From Paramyrothecium sp. XJ0827 (lineage: Eukaryota; Ascomycota; Sordariomycetes; Hypocreales; Stachybotryaceae): DNA of 64,000 nucleotides. Every line of letters begins with the position of its first letter. Positions within the stretch are counted from its first letter, which is position 1. The notes under the pieces are model-generated. The model did not search any database. It was not told where the DNA came from and was given only the letters and a program-made list of their open reading frames with translations. This document shows positions 21,326 to 32,304 of this stretch, in pieces. The stretch spans positions 682,001-746,000 of the forward strand of contig JAJFPB010000003.1 of NCBI GenBank assembly GCA_020881915.1. The letters are read 5' to 3'. The position numbers were made by a program, and so were the translations under genes.

Positions 21326-22732
21326 TTGGCAATGGGATGCCTCTACATTCCCTTGGTCCAGATTCTCCAAGGAGACTTCAGTCCTGTTTAATGTTTTTCG
21401 ATTTATTCGCTATGCGCTGAGTCTGGCGTTTTAACAAGATATCCCCGGTTCTATCTCAGTATGAAAATTTGACAAGCCTTCCCAGTCAAGTGTAATTTTC
21501 TAATATGGAATTGTTCATAATCCAAGAGGATTTGTCGTCATATACTAGCCTAATATCCACTACACATGTGGAACCACATGGTGCATGAGATGGCCATCAG
21601 CCCGCTATTTCCCATCTACGCCGAAGCCGTAAGTCATCGTTACTCAAGACCCCCCCGGTTGAGAGGGTAATGGCCGCAATCCATGGGACATCTTGGTCCC
21701 ATAGGCTGGCAATGGCTAGATTCTCCAATCAGCCTTGGCTGTGGGGAGGTAGGCTTCATGGTAAACTTTGAAGGCAGTAATCTGGACTTAATGGCTAGGA
21801 TTTGACCGATTTTCTGGTGATGCTCATTTGTAATGACGATGGCAGAATGTCCCTGATATCTCAATAAAGCTCGCCGTCCGAAGTTCAAAATTTTCAACTC
21901 AAATAGCAGTAGACATTCTCATTGGATCACCCACAGACGATGAGTTTGCTAGCTTCTTTGTAGTTTATGCAGAGCACACAGCACCAACTTTGTTAAGCTA
22001 GAACTGGCAACCAAGGAAGTTTACTTTGCAAAACCGGCTCTAGTCCATTTTTAAGGCTCGATTCATAATATAGAGATACTCCAAGATTGTGTTGGTAAAT
22101 GGTCATGCTGATGGGTCGTAAGAGATGATGGGATCAGGACAAAACAAGTCACAAGATTTGCATGTTGTGATTCATAACCGGTCAGAAAAATAAGCGGAGG
22201 GACTTATGATATGACAAAAAGATAAATCTAAGACGATGGAGTGTCTCTAAAGAGCACAAATCTGTCCTTGTCCCAAGTAAGCTGAGGCTCGGACCATTTT
22301 GCTTCTACTGTCATCGTGACCTGCTCCAGAGGTGGAGATTCAGCCTTAGAACGTGAAATCGCTCAAGTCCAGATGTCAGGTCATGCTGATATTTCAAAGG
22401 AAAGTTACCATGTTTGGTAATTCCAGAGCTCCAACGTCACTTGACATTATCAGTCTAGCTAGCTTCAGGTTTAAAAATAAGCTTATGGCGTGGGTCAGGA
22501 AAGACTGCGGATGACTTCATCCGCAACATTTACGGTAAAATGCTGCGACAGAGGCCATGCTATTGATGGAACCCAGTGGACGGGAATGTATATAAATACG
22601 ACTGAACACTGATTGATGAAGACAGGAACCTTCCCAAACAGCATCGCAATTCTTTACTCCCTTCAGAAACACTTCTGCTTCACCGAGCTTCTCAAACATT
22701 TTCGCATTTACAGCATCATATCCGAACTCAAA
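21326..22732. other. Intergenic region, receptor to GH16 gene
   Basis: About 1.4 kb with no supported gene. An 85-codon minus-strand frame at 21640-21897 has no recognisable feature. The right end holds the GH16 promoter with a TATA-like box. Confidence 0.5.
22589..22596 (+). promoter_or_regulatory. TATA-like box of the GH16 gene
   Basis: TATATAAA lies 137 bp upstream of the GH16 start codon. The spacing fits a fungal core promoter with a leader of roughly 100 bases. Assignment is inference from sequence and position. Confidence 0.5.
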
Positions 22733-23688
22733 ATGCTTAGTCTTCGCTTACTTGCAACGGTTATCTCTACCGCAGCCGTGACTGTGGCCTGGGATGCGCC
22801 TCAATACCAGGGCTTCACGAGAGATTGGCAGGCCACCTTCAGTGGATCTGCCGGCAACCTTCCTAGTACAAGAGACTGGAATATCAGAACGGGGGATTTG
22901 GGCGTCAATAACGAATTTCAAGTCTATACGTCCAACCCACGTAACGTTCAACTGAGCGGTGGAAACACCCTTCAACTGGTCCCCTGGAGGGACAACACAG
23001 TTCCTAAAGGATGGACATCTGGCCGAATTGAGAGTACATATACCTTTACTCCTCAACCTGGTAAAATCACCAGAGCAGAGGCCGCGATTCGCTTTGGTGA
23101 CAATCCAATTCATAACAAGCAGGGCATCTGGCCTGCATTTTGGCTCTTAGGCGACATCATCCGCCACGGTGGGCGCTGGCCTGCTTGCGGTGAACTCGAC
23201 ATCATGGAATCCGTAAATGGCCAGCTCAGGGGATATGGCACAGCCCATTGTGATGTTTTCCCTGGTGGTATCTGCAATGAAGGACAAGGCATTGGCAACA
23301 GCGTCCCGATCCCTGACCAGAGCTGGCACACATGGCGAATTGAGATCGACCGCCGAAACAGTAACTGGGCAGCTCAAACTATCACTTGGTTCCTGGATGG
23401 CCAGCAGTTTCACCAAATCACGGGATCCCGAATCGGCAATGCTGGTGTCTGGGCTACCTTGGCGCAGACCCCATTGTATTTCATTCTCAACCTCGCAGTT
23501 GGTGGTGATTGGGTAAGTACACTTCTGCCATTTGGATATGTCAATTAGTACTGACCACGTGCTCATAGCCTAAGCCTCCCAATGGTGCGACTTTGGATGG
23601 GTATGGAAGCATGATTGAGGTCGGATATGTTGCGCAGTATTCGGGTGCTTTGGCTGCTTCAGTCGCTTCCGCTCACGAGGAGCTCTGA
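22733..23688 (+). CDS. Secreted GH16 endo-beta-glucanase
   Basis: Exons 22733-23512 and 23569-23688 give 299 residues. The 56-bp intron has a GTAAGT donor and TACTGAC branch. An upstream in-frame ATG at 22613 exists, but the one at 22733 starts a clean signal peptide (MLSLRLLATVISTAAVTVAW). The glycoside hydrolase family 16 core is complete. GELDIMES contains the ExDxxE catalytic triad near residue 163, preceded by GIWPAFWLLG and followed by WHTWRIEID and the NLAVGGDW strand that ends at the splice. Family members cleave internal beta-1,3 or mixed 1,3-1,4 glucan. This one has no carbohydrate-binding module or GPI tail, so it is probably a soluble secreted enzyme acting on the fungus's own wall or on external glucan. 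Confidence 0.93.
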
Positions 23689-23893
23689 GTTGCCTACCCA
23701 TCTGAGAGTATGAGATGTTACTCAGTATTCAGTGATGCGTCCATGACAGCCAACTTGCTTAGTCCAGCCGACGTGGCGTGTTCAGGAAGTGAAGCAAATG
23801 GTATTTAAAAGAACAAAAACGGTAACGGATGTTGTTCTTTAGGCGAACTCGAACTAAGTTAGACTAATTGTTTCACTGTCAACACAATAGACG

Positions 23894-25732
23894 CTACACC
23901 TTTACTGTGGATGAAACCATGGCTGCAGATTGATCCATGTACGTCTGTGAACCCAAGGCCTTACCATCATCAAAGCTCTCGATGCCAATTTTAGCTGCCT
24001 CGTCTGGTGTAAACGTGCCATAGTCGTCCAAGAGATCGATCTCACCAAGACCTGGTGGAGGAAACACGTAATTAATGGCATAATGTGCCGCGAATGAGAT
24101 GGCAAATCCCAAAGGAAACGCGAGATTGAACAGATGGATCCATGCCTTGCCCACCTTGACTTTGTCTGGTGTTACCGTCGCAGCGAAACCAGGTAGTTGC
24201 GTCGAAAAGCCGAGAAACCAAGCAACAAATGAACGTGGATTAAAGCCTCGCCAAAAATAGTAGATGGATCCCGGACGAGGATCGAAAAGAGCGGAGAGCT
24301 TGACATTTGTCTTCCGGATGAGCCAGTAATCGCAAACCTGAATGCCGATAATGGGACCTAGGAAAACACTGTAGGCTGAGAGGACGGAGATGAAGACCGC
24401 TGCCGAGGATAGGAGCTCCCATGGACACATGGCGATACTGAGGATTAGGCCGATGAAGGCTCCGCGGCGAATGTTGATATATGAGCTGAAAAGACCTGCC
24501 ATGTCCATTCCGGCGCTGTAGGCGTTGTCGACGACATTGATGGCAATTTGACAGAGTAACAGCCCGGCACCAGCGAAGAAGGCTGCTGCTCGACCGCCTG
24601 GACTGTAGTTCTCATCCAGCCACTTTTGGCACATTAAAGCTGTAAAGTTGTTTACGTCAGGCTAAGTCTGCAAGGAGCACAATACATCTCAACTTACGTG
24701 GATTCCAGATTGCTTCACCCCAGAAGCTCTGCGTGGCAGAAGCAGCCAAACAATCAAATAAGGGAAACAACGTCCCAAAGAAACTTTGCGGCGGTTAGTA
24801 ATACATAGTACGAAGAAAGAAAAGAATGTCTTACATGATAGAGAACCATTGACCAAAGATTTGGTCGCCTGGTTTCCGGGCGAAACGCGTATAATCATTC
24901 GCGTTGGTGAGTCCCACTGCAATGCCTCCGATTACAGTGGTTACACCAGATGTCATGGACCATCCCAGCTCCGACGAGCTCATTTTACCAGATCCCTGCG
25001 TGAGTAACGGTCCTCCACCACCCGCCCTCGCAAGAGACCAAGCCATCATAGCAATCAGGGTTGTAGAAGCCAAAATGTTGAAGACAAGCAAGGGAAGCTT
25101 GATCTTGTGGGGCGGAACGTAGATGACGGGTATCATAGCAACATTGAACAGAATCCAACCAACGAACTGCTTTGTTTCGAGGCTAGAGTTGTCAGGAAAC
25201 ACATCGCGAATGTTCTGAAAGCTGGGGAAAATTGCGGATAAAATGACCGAGACGCAAATGCCACCGGTCCATGACTGCACCGAAAACCACACAATTGCCA
25301 ACACTATTCGCTGAACAATGGCAATAAAAGAACCGTATGGACCCCATATGTATCGGGAGATGACGGGGAAGCCGATGTGCCACTTTGCACCGACATGGCC
25401 GTTGAAAATCGCAACCAGAGCGATGATGATTTTACCAATAATGGTGGCTAGCACAGCCTGCCAGACGCTCAGGCCTGTCGCAACAAGCGAGGCGCCGAGT
25501 TGCCAGTTAGAGACTGGAAGGGTCACCGTCAATCTGAGGATCTTCAAGTTATGATATCTTCAAACTCACTGGCGATTTGATTGACCAACCAGAAGGAAAT
25601 GAATGTCCAGGTTGTCCAAGTCCGCCGCTCCGGCTCCAAGGGACGAAGATCATCGTTGATCCAGACGTTGGCCATCGCCCTGTCCGAGGTGGGCAGGCGA
25701 GCCCGAGCCGCGATGGTGCCTAGTAAACCCAT
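23894..25732 (-). CDS. NCS1 nucleobase/allantoin/hydantoin-type permease
   Basis: Minus-strand exons 25732-25570, 25513-24835, 24783-24698 and 24639-23894 give 557 residues. Introns are 51-58 bp, and every junction preserves the family sequence. The N-terminus WINDDLRPLEPERRTW and FWLVNQIAISNW match the opening of NCS1 transporters (Fur/Dal4/Mhp1 group). VWFSVQSWTGG and NDYTRFARKPGD are further NCS1 landmarks, as is CDYWLIRK near the C-terminal third. About twelve membrane helices are predicted. NCS1 proteins import uracil, allantoin, purines, cytosine or hydantoins with protons or sodium. It is divergently transcribed from a hydantoinase-family gene, which favours a cyclic ureide or hydantoin as substrate (inference). 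An additional 5' exon cannot be excluded. Confidence 0.9.
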
Positions 25733-26601
25733 CTCCGAGGACTATGGTAGAGCTGATTGTATCGAGCATACAACACGAACAAAGATGATGTGAAGACTCG
25801 CAAGAAGGACTACCATATATGCCGAGATACCGGACAGGACTTATTGAACGCATCCGGCAATAAATTGACTTGGCCTTTAGCAGCGCCATCCCAGCTTTAA
25901 GAAACTCTGGCTCCGCAAGATTGCACGAGGGCCCGACACCATGAGCCACGATGCCGGTACTTTATCACCGGTTATCGTAACGTGCAATCAACACGCCATC
26001 TAAGTTGTGTGATCGTCCTTGAGAGTGGGGTCTTATCTCTGACAGAACCGTAAGCCATGATCCCAAGTCCATTAGTGCCCTCTTAGCTTCTCCCGGTTCC
26101 TTGATGCCATGCGTTACCCCGCAAGGTTGGAAGGCCTCCTTGAATGTCGATTGGGACCTAATGAGAGTAGTGTTATCTGTTGAAGCCCACCGTGCTAAAA
26201 GAACGGGCGTGCCTACGAACGTATGGAACGTAGAGATGCGCTCCTATTGGCCATAAAAGTTCCCAACTAGCGAAGGAATAGTTTAATCAACTTCGGTAAA
26301 GCAAGACCCGAGGCTGCGGCATCTTATGTCGCCGGATCATCTCCTATCATTACCACTCTGAGCTTGCCGGCGGCCGGCAGAGAAGCGTGATGGCACATCC
26401 CGCAATCACCGATTCGCTGCTTATGGTAATCAGAACACAGCAATGGTAATGATTCTGTTACATAAAAATAAATGGATCCGTGCCACGCAAAGTCGAATTT
26501 GGAAGTCCACGTCAGGAGAGTCTATATTTGGCTGAACACCACCATCATCAGCCATGGACCTCGGGCATCCATCTCATTTGTAGAAACTGAACAAAGCGAT
26601 C
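25733..26601. promoter_or_regulatory. Shared divergent promoter region with five GATA-factor motifs
   Basis: This 869-bp region separates the permease and hydantoinase starts. HGATAR motifs, the consensus for AreA/NIT2-type nitrogen regulators, appear on the minus strand at about 25962, 25972, 26033, 26173 and 26344 (seen as TTATC or CTATCA on the plus strand). A GC-rich near-palindrome, GCCGGCGGCCGGC, lies at 26366-26378 and could suit a Zn2Cys6 factor. Motif positions are observed; regulation by nitrogen is inferred. Five HGATAR sites in under 400 bp is more than I would expect by chance, but no count was computed. Confidence 0.55.
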
Positions 26602-29601
26602 ATGGCGTTGGGTAAAACAGTACGAATCGGAGTCGACGTAGGCGGAACCAACACCGACGCCGTTGCCATAGATGTGACAGCGGCGACCAACGGTGATGTC
26701 AGCCGTGGCGTCGTTGCCTTCAAGAAGACGCCGACCACACCGGATGCCACATCAGGCATCGAAACAGCTATTCGAGCCGTCATTGAGGCGGCCAAACTCA
26801 ACACAACGAGAATCGCCAGTGTCACAATCGGCACCACCCATTTCATCAACGCTGTGGTAGAGCGAGACGCACGGCGCTTGCGGAGAGTCGCCGTCCTGCG
26901 ACTGTCGCGGTCATTCTTGCGCGAAGTCGGACCTTTTTCTGACTTCCCCGACGAGCTGCGCCGTATCATGAATGGCTATTGCGCTGTTATTGACGGAGGC
27001 TTGAACATCGATGGATCGCAAGAGGCGCCCATCAAAGAAGCCCAGGTCGTGGAAGAATGCGCCAAGATCCGCGACCTTGGCTTGAAAGCTGTCGTCATCG
27101 CCGGTGTATTTTCGCCCATCGACGAGACTTTCGAGCAGGAGAACCGCGTTCGTGTCATTATCCAGCGCGAGCTACCAGGCGTAGATGTCGTGTGTTCCCA
27201 CGAGGTGGCCAATATTGGGTTTCTCGAGCGAGAGAACGCCAGCATCCTCAACGCCTCCATCCTCGACTACGCGCGCAAGACGGTGCGGCGGTTCAAACTT
27301 GCCATGAAGAAGCTGGGGCTTTCTTGTCCTCTTTTCATCACACAAAATGATGGCACAATTCTTGATTCCGACTCCGCGGCCAAGATCCCCATCAAGACAT
27401 TTTCTTCCGGAGCAACAAACTCCATGCGTGGCGCAGCATACATGGCTGGCATTGACGCTGGAGGTGATTCTTCGGCTATAGTGGTTGATGTCGGAGGAAC
27501 GACAGCAGATGTGGGTATTATCCTGGCCAGCGGCCTTCCTAGACAGGCATCTGCATACGTGACAGTTGCAGGAGTCCGAGTGAACTACTCGATGCCACAC
27601 CTTCATTCTGTCGGTCTCGGAGGAGGATCTCTTGTCCGCGAAGTCGATGGAAAGGTCCGCGTAGGACCTGGCTCCGTTGGCCACTATCTCGGCACAGAGG
27701 CTTTGGTCTTTGGTGGCAACACCTGCACTGCTTCAGACATCGCTGTAGCTCTTGGGAAGGCGGACATGGGGGACAAGACAAAGATAGCCCACCTGAAAGC
27801 CGACTTCATTCGAGATGCCGAGAAAGCTATGAAGGCTTTACTAGATGGGGCAGTTGACATGATTAAGACTTCTGCAGATCCTCTCCCAGTCATATTGGTC
27901 GGCGGCGGCGCCGTGTTAGCTTCTGACGACATCGCTGGCGCGTCCAATGTCATACGGCCTCCTTTCCACGATGTTGCGAATGCCATCGGAGCTGCGATCT
28001 CGCGGGTCAGTGGAACAGTTGACATTGTGCAAAACACAACGCAACAATCCGAAACCCAAGCCGTTGAGCGTGCCAAGGAACTGGCGATTGCAAGAGCCAG
28101 CGCCGCCGGAGCGGTCGCGAAAAGCATCAAGATCGCCGAAATTGACTGCATCCCACTACAATACGTCGCTAACCAGGTTCGCACCATTGTAAAAGCAGTG
28201 GGTGATGTTGACCTGCTTACTGCACCTTCTGTCGAGGGCATACCCGAGACATCCGCCGAGTATGATGATGATGACGAGGAGCCTGCGGAGGCATCCAAGG
28301 ATGTTAAGTCCAGATTTATAGATGAGGAAAGGATAGATCCCTCGACGTACGTTCCAAAGATCGAGATCAGTGCTCAAGGCATTCCCGAATGGTTCCTTAG
28401 CGAAACTGATCTTGCCTGGTTGGCCGACGGTTGTTACGTACTCGGTTGCGCAGGCGGCGGAAGCCCCATGCCCAGCTTCATTCAGATGAGAGACATTTTA
28501 CGCGCCGGGTATACTATCAGGATTATCGACCCGTCGGCGTTGGACGAAAAGGCACTCATCTACTGGGGCGGGCACATGGGCTCGCCCGCAGTCTCCGTCG
28601 AACGACTCCAATCCACTGAGACAGTGAAGGCCTTTGAAGCCCTCATGGAATACCTGGGCCACACAAAGATCGATGCGGTCATGGGCCTCGAGATCGGTGG
28701 CGCAAACGGCATGGAGCCCATGCTTGTCGGATCGTCGCGGTTCTTCGACGCGCCCATTATCGACGGCGACTGGATGGGCCGCGCGTACCCAACGTACTGG
28801 CAGACCACGCTCGCGGCCCACGTCCCGGGTGAGCTCGTCCCCTGCGCCATTGACTCGGGCGACGGGAAGAGCATCCTCATGACGCGCGCGCCAGACGATG
28901 AGATTGTCGATCGTGCACTGCGGGCGTCGTGCGCGGAGATGGGCAGCCGGGTTGGCATGGCGGCGAAGCCTACCACAACAGAGCACGTACGAAAATATGG
29001 TGTCTTGTACACTTGCTCCCTGGCCTGGCGCATTGGACGAGCCATAGCCCGGTGTGAGGCCAGCAATCGGCTGTCTACAGTAGCAGAGTCCATCATTGAC
29101 GAGGCCGGCGGCGCGGAAGCAGCCAAGGTTCTCTTCCGAGGTCGAATCGTCAAAGTCGAAAGACGGCTCTTCAAGGGCCACTCATACGGCGCCATCCACA
29201 TCGCCGCCTTCGACGACCACGACGAAGAGGAAACGGCCACAACTGCTCGAGCAAAGGCAGTAGCCACCGGCGGAATACTTAAAATCCCCTTCAAAAACGA
29301 AAACATCTTCGCTGAGCATACCTCGTCTGACGGCAAGTCTACTCGCATCATTGCCAGCGTGCCGGACCTGATTGCTGTTCTTGACAACGGCTCGGGCAGG
29401 GCGCTGGGCGTGCCCGAGTTCAAGTACGGCTACAGAGTCACGGTGGTGGGCATAACGTGCTCGCCTAGATGGACCGAGACAGCCCTCGGACTGGAAATTG
29501 GCGGTCCGAAGGCGTTTGGGTATGAAGATATTGTCTACAACCCTCTGGGTAAATACGTAGAGCCGAAGAGTGTGATAGACGAATTTTCAAAGGCGGTATA
29601 G
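26602..29601 (+). CDS. Hydantoinase/oxoprolinase-A fused to DUF917 (S-Me-THD) domain
   Basis: A single 999-codon frame without introns. Residues about 7-190 are the hydantoinase A N-terminal domain, with the actin-fold ATP motif IGVDVGGTNTDAVAID. Residues about 195-500 are the hydantoinase/oxoprolinase domain, with the second phosphate motif VVDVGGTTADVG at 293-304. An acidic linker (DDDDEEP) leads to a DUF917 region from about residue 594 to 990, marked by GCAGGGSPMP and YWGGHMGSP. Relatives open hydantoin-like or 5-oxoproline rings with ATP, and the DUF917 group includes an S-methyl-thiohydantoin desulfurase. The usual hydantoinase B partner is not in this window. The adjacent divergent NCS1 permease suggests import followed by ring opening of a cyclic nitrogen source. 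Substrate is not established. Overlapping antisense frames are shadows. Confidence 0.92.
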   Translation: MALGKTVRIGVDVGGTNTDAVAIDVTAATNGDVSRGVVAFKKTPTTPDATSGIETAIRAVIEAAKLNTTRIASVTIGTTHFINAVVERDARRLRRVAVLRLSRSFLREVGPFSDFPDELRRIMNGYCAVIDGGLNIDGSQEAPIKEAQVVEECAKIRDLGLKAVVIAGVFSPIDETFEQENRVRVIIQRELPGVDVVCSHEVANIGFLERENASILNASILDYARKTVRRFKLAMKKLGLSCPLFITQNDGTILDSDSAAKIPIKTFSSGATNSMRGAAYMAGIDAGGDSSAIVVDVGGTTADVGIILASGLPRQASAYVTVAGVRVNYSMPHLHSVGLGGGSLVREVDGKVRVGPGSVGHYLGTEALVFGGNTCTASDIAVALGKADMGDKTKIAHLKADFIRDAEKAMKALLDGAVDMIKTSADPLPVILVGGGAVLASDDIAGASNVIRPPFHDVANAIGAAISRVSGTVDIVQNTTQQSETQAVERAKELAIARASAAGAVAKSIKIAEIDCIPLQYVANQVRTIVKAVGDVDLLTAPSVEGIPETSAEYDDDDEEPAEASKDVKSRFIDEERIDPSTYVPKIEISAQGIPEWFLSETDLAWLADGCYVLGCAGGGSPMPSFIQMRDILRAGYTIRIIDPSALDEKALIYWGGHMGSPAVSVERLQSTETVKAFEALMEYLGHTKIDAVMGLEIGGANGMEPMLVGSSRFFDAPIIDGDWMGRAYPTYWQTTLAAHVPGELVPCAIDSGDGKSILMTRAPDDEIVDRALRASCAEMGSRVGMAAKPTTTEHVRKYGVLYTCSLAWRIGRAIARCEASNRLSTVAESIIDEAGGAEAAKVLFRGRIVKVERRLFKGHSYGAIHIAAFDDHDEEETATTARAKAVATGGILKIPFKNENIFAEHTSSDGKSTRIIASVPDLIAVLDNGSGRALGVPEFKYGYRVTVVGITCSPRWTETALGLEIGGPKAFGYEDIVYNPLGKYVEPKSVIDEFSKAV

Positions 29602-29933
29602 AGCGGGTATCAAGAGAACTTGTAGCAAAATCTTTTAACGTCGAGACCATGACTTGGTTATATTATTAACTGATATTGCTATCAGAAATGATGTCGTTAA
29701 TTCCCCAATCCTTCATGCGTAAAGATATATTTCCGTTGACCACCTACCCAGCCTCCCGAGAGAAGGGCCCACCCTTGCTGTGGGATTATGCACCCTACCA
29801 ACATCTCGCAGGCTAGCCTCATGTTTTGCACACGAAAACAGCCTGGGCGAGCACAAAATGAAGAGTTACACTGAAATGAAAGGGAAAGAAAAAAAAAAGA
29901 AAACAATTACCAGAGACCGATTCTCCTCTTGAA
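29602..29933. other. Short convergent spacer
   Basis: 332 bp between the convergent 3' ends of the hydantoinase and 29934-32304 genes. It holds an A-rich tract near 29885-29905 and no gene. It presumably contains both polyadenylation regions. Confidence 0.6.
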
Positions 29934-32304
29934 TCAGCGTGATGCCTTTCGGTTCGCATTCAGCGGGGTGAAGGATGATAGTCTGTTGACATAGGCATCG
30001 GCGTTCGACTTATTTTCGGCTACGAGATTGTGAAGGTATGGCGCCAAATGAGGCCCAGACTTATTAGGAGAATTGGGTGATCCGGCTGATGCGTTTCGAT
30101 CCGGCCGGGGGTTTTGGTTGTATATTTCAGGGTTTAGTCTGTGGGGAGGATTCATCGACATTGGTGATGCTTGCGCCGATGCTGGAGGGCTCCGGTAGGA
30201 TTCAGGCGGGTAGCCATTCACGCCGGGTTCGAAATTGCCCGGAGGCCTAGATGGTCTCTGGAAGGGTGGAATGTGTAGTCTTGGCTGTGTTGGTGGACCG
30301 TCCAAGGGCGAAACCGGTGGCCTGCTTTGGCTGAAGCTTGGTCGATCCATGCGCATCTGGATCGGGGGTGACATGGGCGCTGAAGGTGGCGGATGCGACT
30401 CAGCATTGGACGACATCGGCTGTGCCTGGGCAGTAGCCTGGAATCGAGGAGGTTCTGCGATGGTTTCGATTGGTACCGTGGGCGATTCCACCTTTGTGAG
30501 CCGCCTTGCGTTTTTGGTCGAGAATCCAGCCTGCTGCGGTGTGGTGCTCCCTCTGTCCATGTTCGAACCAGGGTCTTTGGTGCTGGGCGGAGGTTCCGGC
30601 ACACGGCTTTGGGTAGGTGTACGGAGTGCTGGACTTGGACGTTTCGAGCTTTGCCGTCTATTCTCGGCAGTCTCTGGTCGACTTTCGAGACCAGAGCCTG
30701 TTGCAGCAGGCGGCAGTTCAGACTGAGCTCGCGAAACCTGATCTCCGAAGTGTACGACTAGGCCGAGGTTAGCGTTTTGCCTTGCTCTTGGCCTCTCTTG
30801 CTGCTACTGAGAACGAAAAGCAAGACTCACCTAGTTTGGAGGAAGAGGCCTCCTTCTGTTGCTTCGACAAGTACTGTTCGACTTGACGACGGAACGGGAG
30901 GTCCTTGGTCACATTCTCGAAAGGCTTGATGTTGCGGGGGTTGACCCAAGCAGTTTGGCAATTCTCCGGAAACTTGTCGCGGTCGAAGAAGAGGATCGGG
31001 AACAGCCTGTCGGTGGCTCGGGAGCCGCCGTCCTCGTAGTTGCTCGCCCACCCGCAGATCTTGGATTGAATGTCGAAGACGTAACAGTCTGGTTTCTCGA
31101 GATTCAAAAGCCCTGTCTGGTACAAGGTGGGCACGCCAGGCTGCACGCGCTCCTTGGCCGAGAGGACCACACCGGCGTACCACCGCCGGTCGCCTTCCCA
31201 ATACACGGAATAAACGTCACCGACCACAGGGTCGGCGATGCCGTCGTTGCGTCGGCTGTTCCTGTGATGCGGCAGCTCCGCGTCGTTTGTCCAGTCGACG
31301 CTGTCACTGAGATCCGCCTCGTCCTCTCTTCGCCGTTTTTTCCCTTTCATCTTTTTTGACTGAGCCGAACCGGGGTGCTGGGGATCCAGGGATAAGGAGT
31401 TCCGTAGGGTTTGGTTGTTCTTCTCTGCTAATTCGTGGTTACAATCCTGCACCAAAACACCCAAAAGTCTGATCACGTCCTCGTGCGCGCCAGACTCGTT
31501 GTGCGCCTTGGACGTAACGTGTCTGCAGGCACCGGCCAGGGGGTGCTCGCCGTAGAATTGCTTGTTGTGCTTGTCACACTTTACAATGTACCAGGTGTCC
31601 GAGTTCCTGGGATACTCAATAATGAGGTGCTTGGACGCAGCCTGCCCGTCTTGGTAGACATTCTCGAAAGTAGTAACACGTTCAGGATTGCTCGGGCTGT
31701 GGACCCGACCGCGCTCTTTGAGTGCTTCTGTATGCGACCTTGCGCCCCGCGCGGAGCTGGGCTTAGCACGAGCTGGACTGAGGTCATCCCGAGGGTGGAT
31801 TGCGCCGCCCATATCGTGGTCTAAATCCATATCAGTACTGTTGAGTGACGGAGCCTCGATGCTGCCTGAAGTTCTCCGCTGACTTTGCGAGGTTGCTGAT
31901 CCGCGCCGTTCAGAGGACATGGCGCGAGATGATTGGCGGAAGAATACGTCTCCATGGTTTTTCAAAATCTCCTTGACCAAGGAAGGCCCGAGGATTGTAA
32001 ACAGTTCATTGAAAAGTGCTACTGTCGTCCGTCTCCTGCCCTGCTGAAATGCCGCCTCTTCGTCGTCGGCTGTGATTCTGAAATTCTCCTCCAAAGTTTT
32101 CAGTTCGTAGAAGCAGTGACCGATTTTCTCCTTGTTGCCTTTAGGGTCGTCGGCCTCGAACAATTCGTCTACCCGCTTCCGGATGGCATCCCTACTGTTC
32201 TGGTAGGCCTGGCGAGGCGGAATACTTGACTTGATGTCCTCGCCGAGGCTTTTGACTCGATCAATGACCGCAGTCAGCTTGTCAGCGTAGGACGCTTCGG
32301 CCAT
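29934..32304 (-). CDS. Basic, probably nuclear protein with zinc-finger-like motif, unknown
   Basis: Minus-strand exons 32304-30831 and 30757-29934 give 765 residues. The 73-bp intron starts GTGAGT and has a GCTAAC branch. The N-terminal 130 residues are charged and helical. A Ser/Arg-rich linker follows, then about residues 225-270 with WYIVKCDKHNKQF and ACRHVTSKAHN, whose Cys/His spacing resembles a C2H2 or BED-like finger. A lysine/arginine cluster (KKMKGKKRRRED) looks like a nuclear localisation signal. A region starting VVGDVYSVYWEGDRRWYAGVV has the look of a Tudor/PWWP-like barrel. The C-terminal 270 residues are disordered and rich in Pro, Ser and Gln. This layout suggests a chromatin or transcription-related protein, but I do not recognise the family and assign no function. 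If the intron were retained, a stop would end the protein at 511 residues. Confidence 0.75.

Noticed and set aside
28560..29423. 287-codon antisense frame inside the hydantoinase gene
   Set aside because: It is a shadow of the strongly supported 999-codon gene and has no domain or start context.
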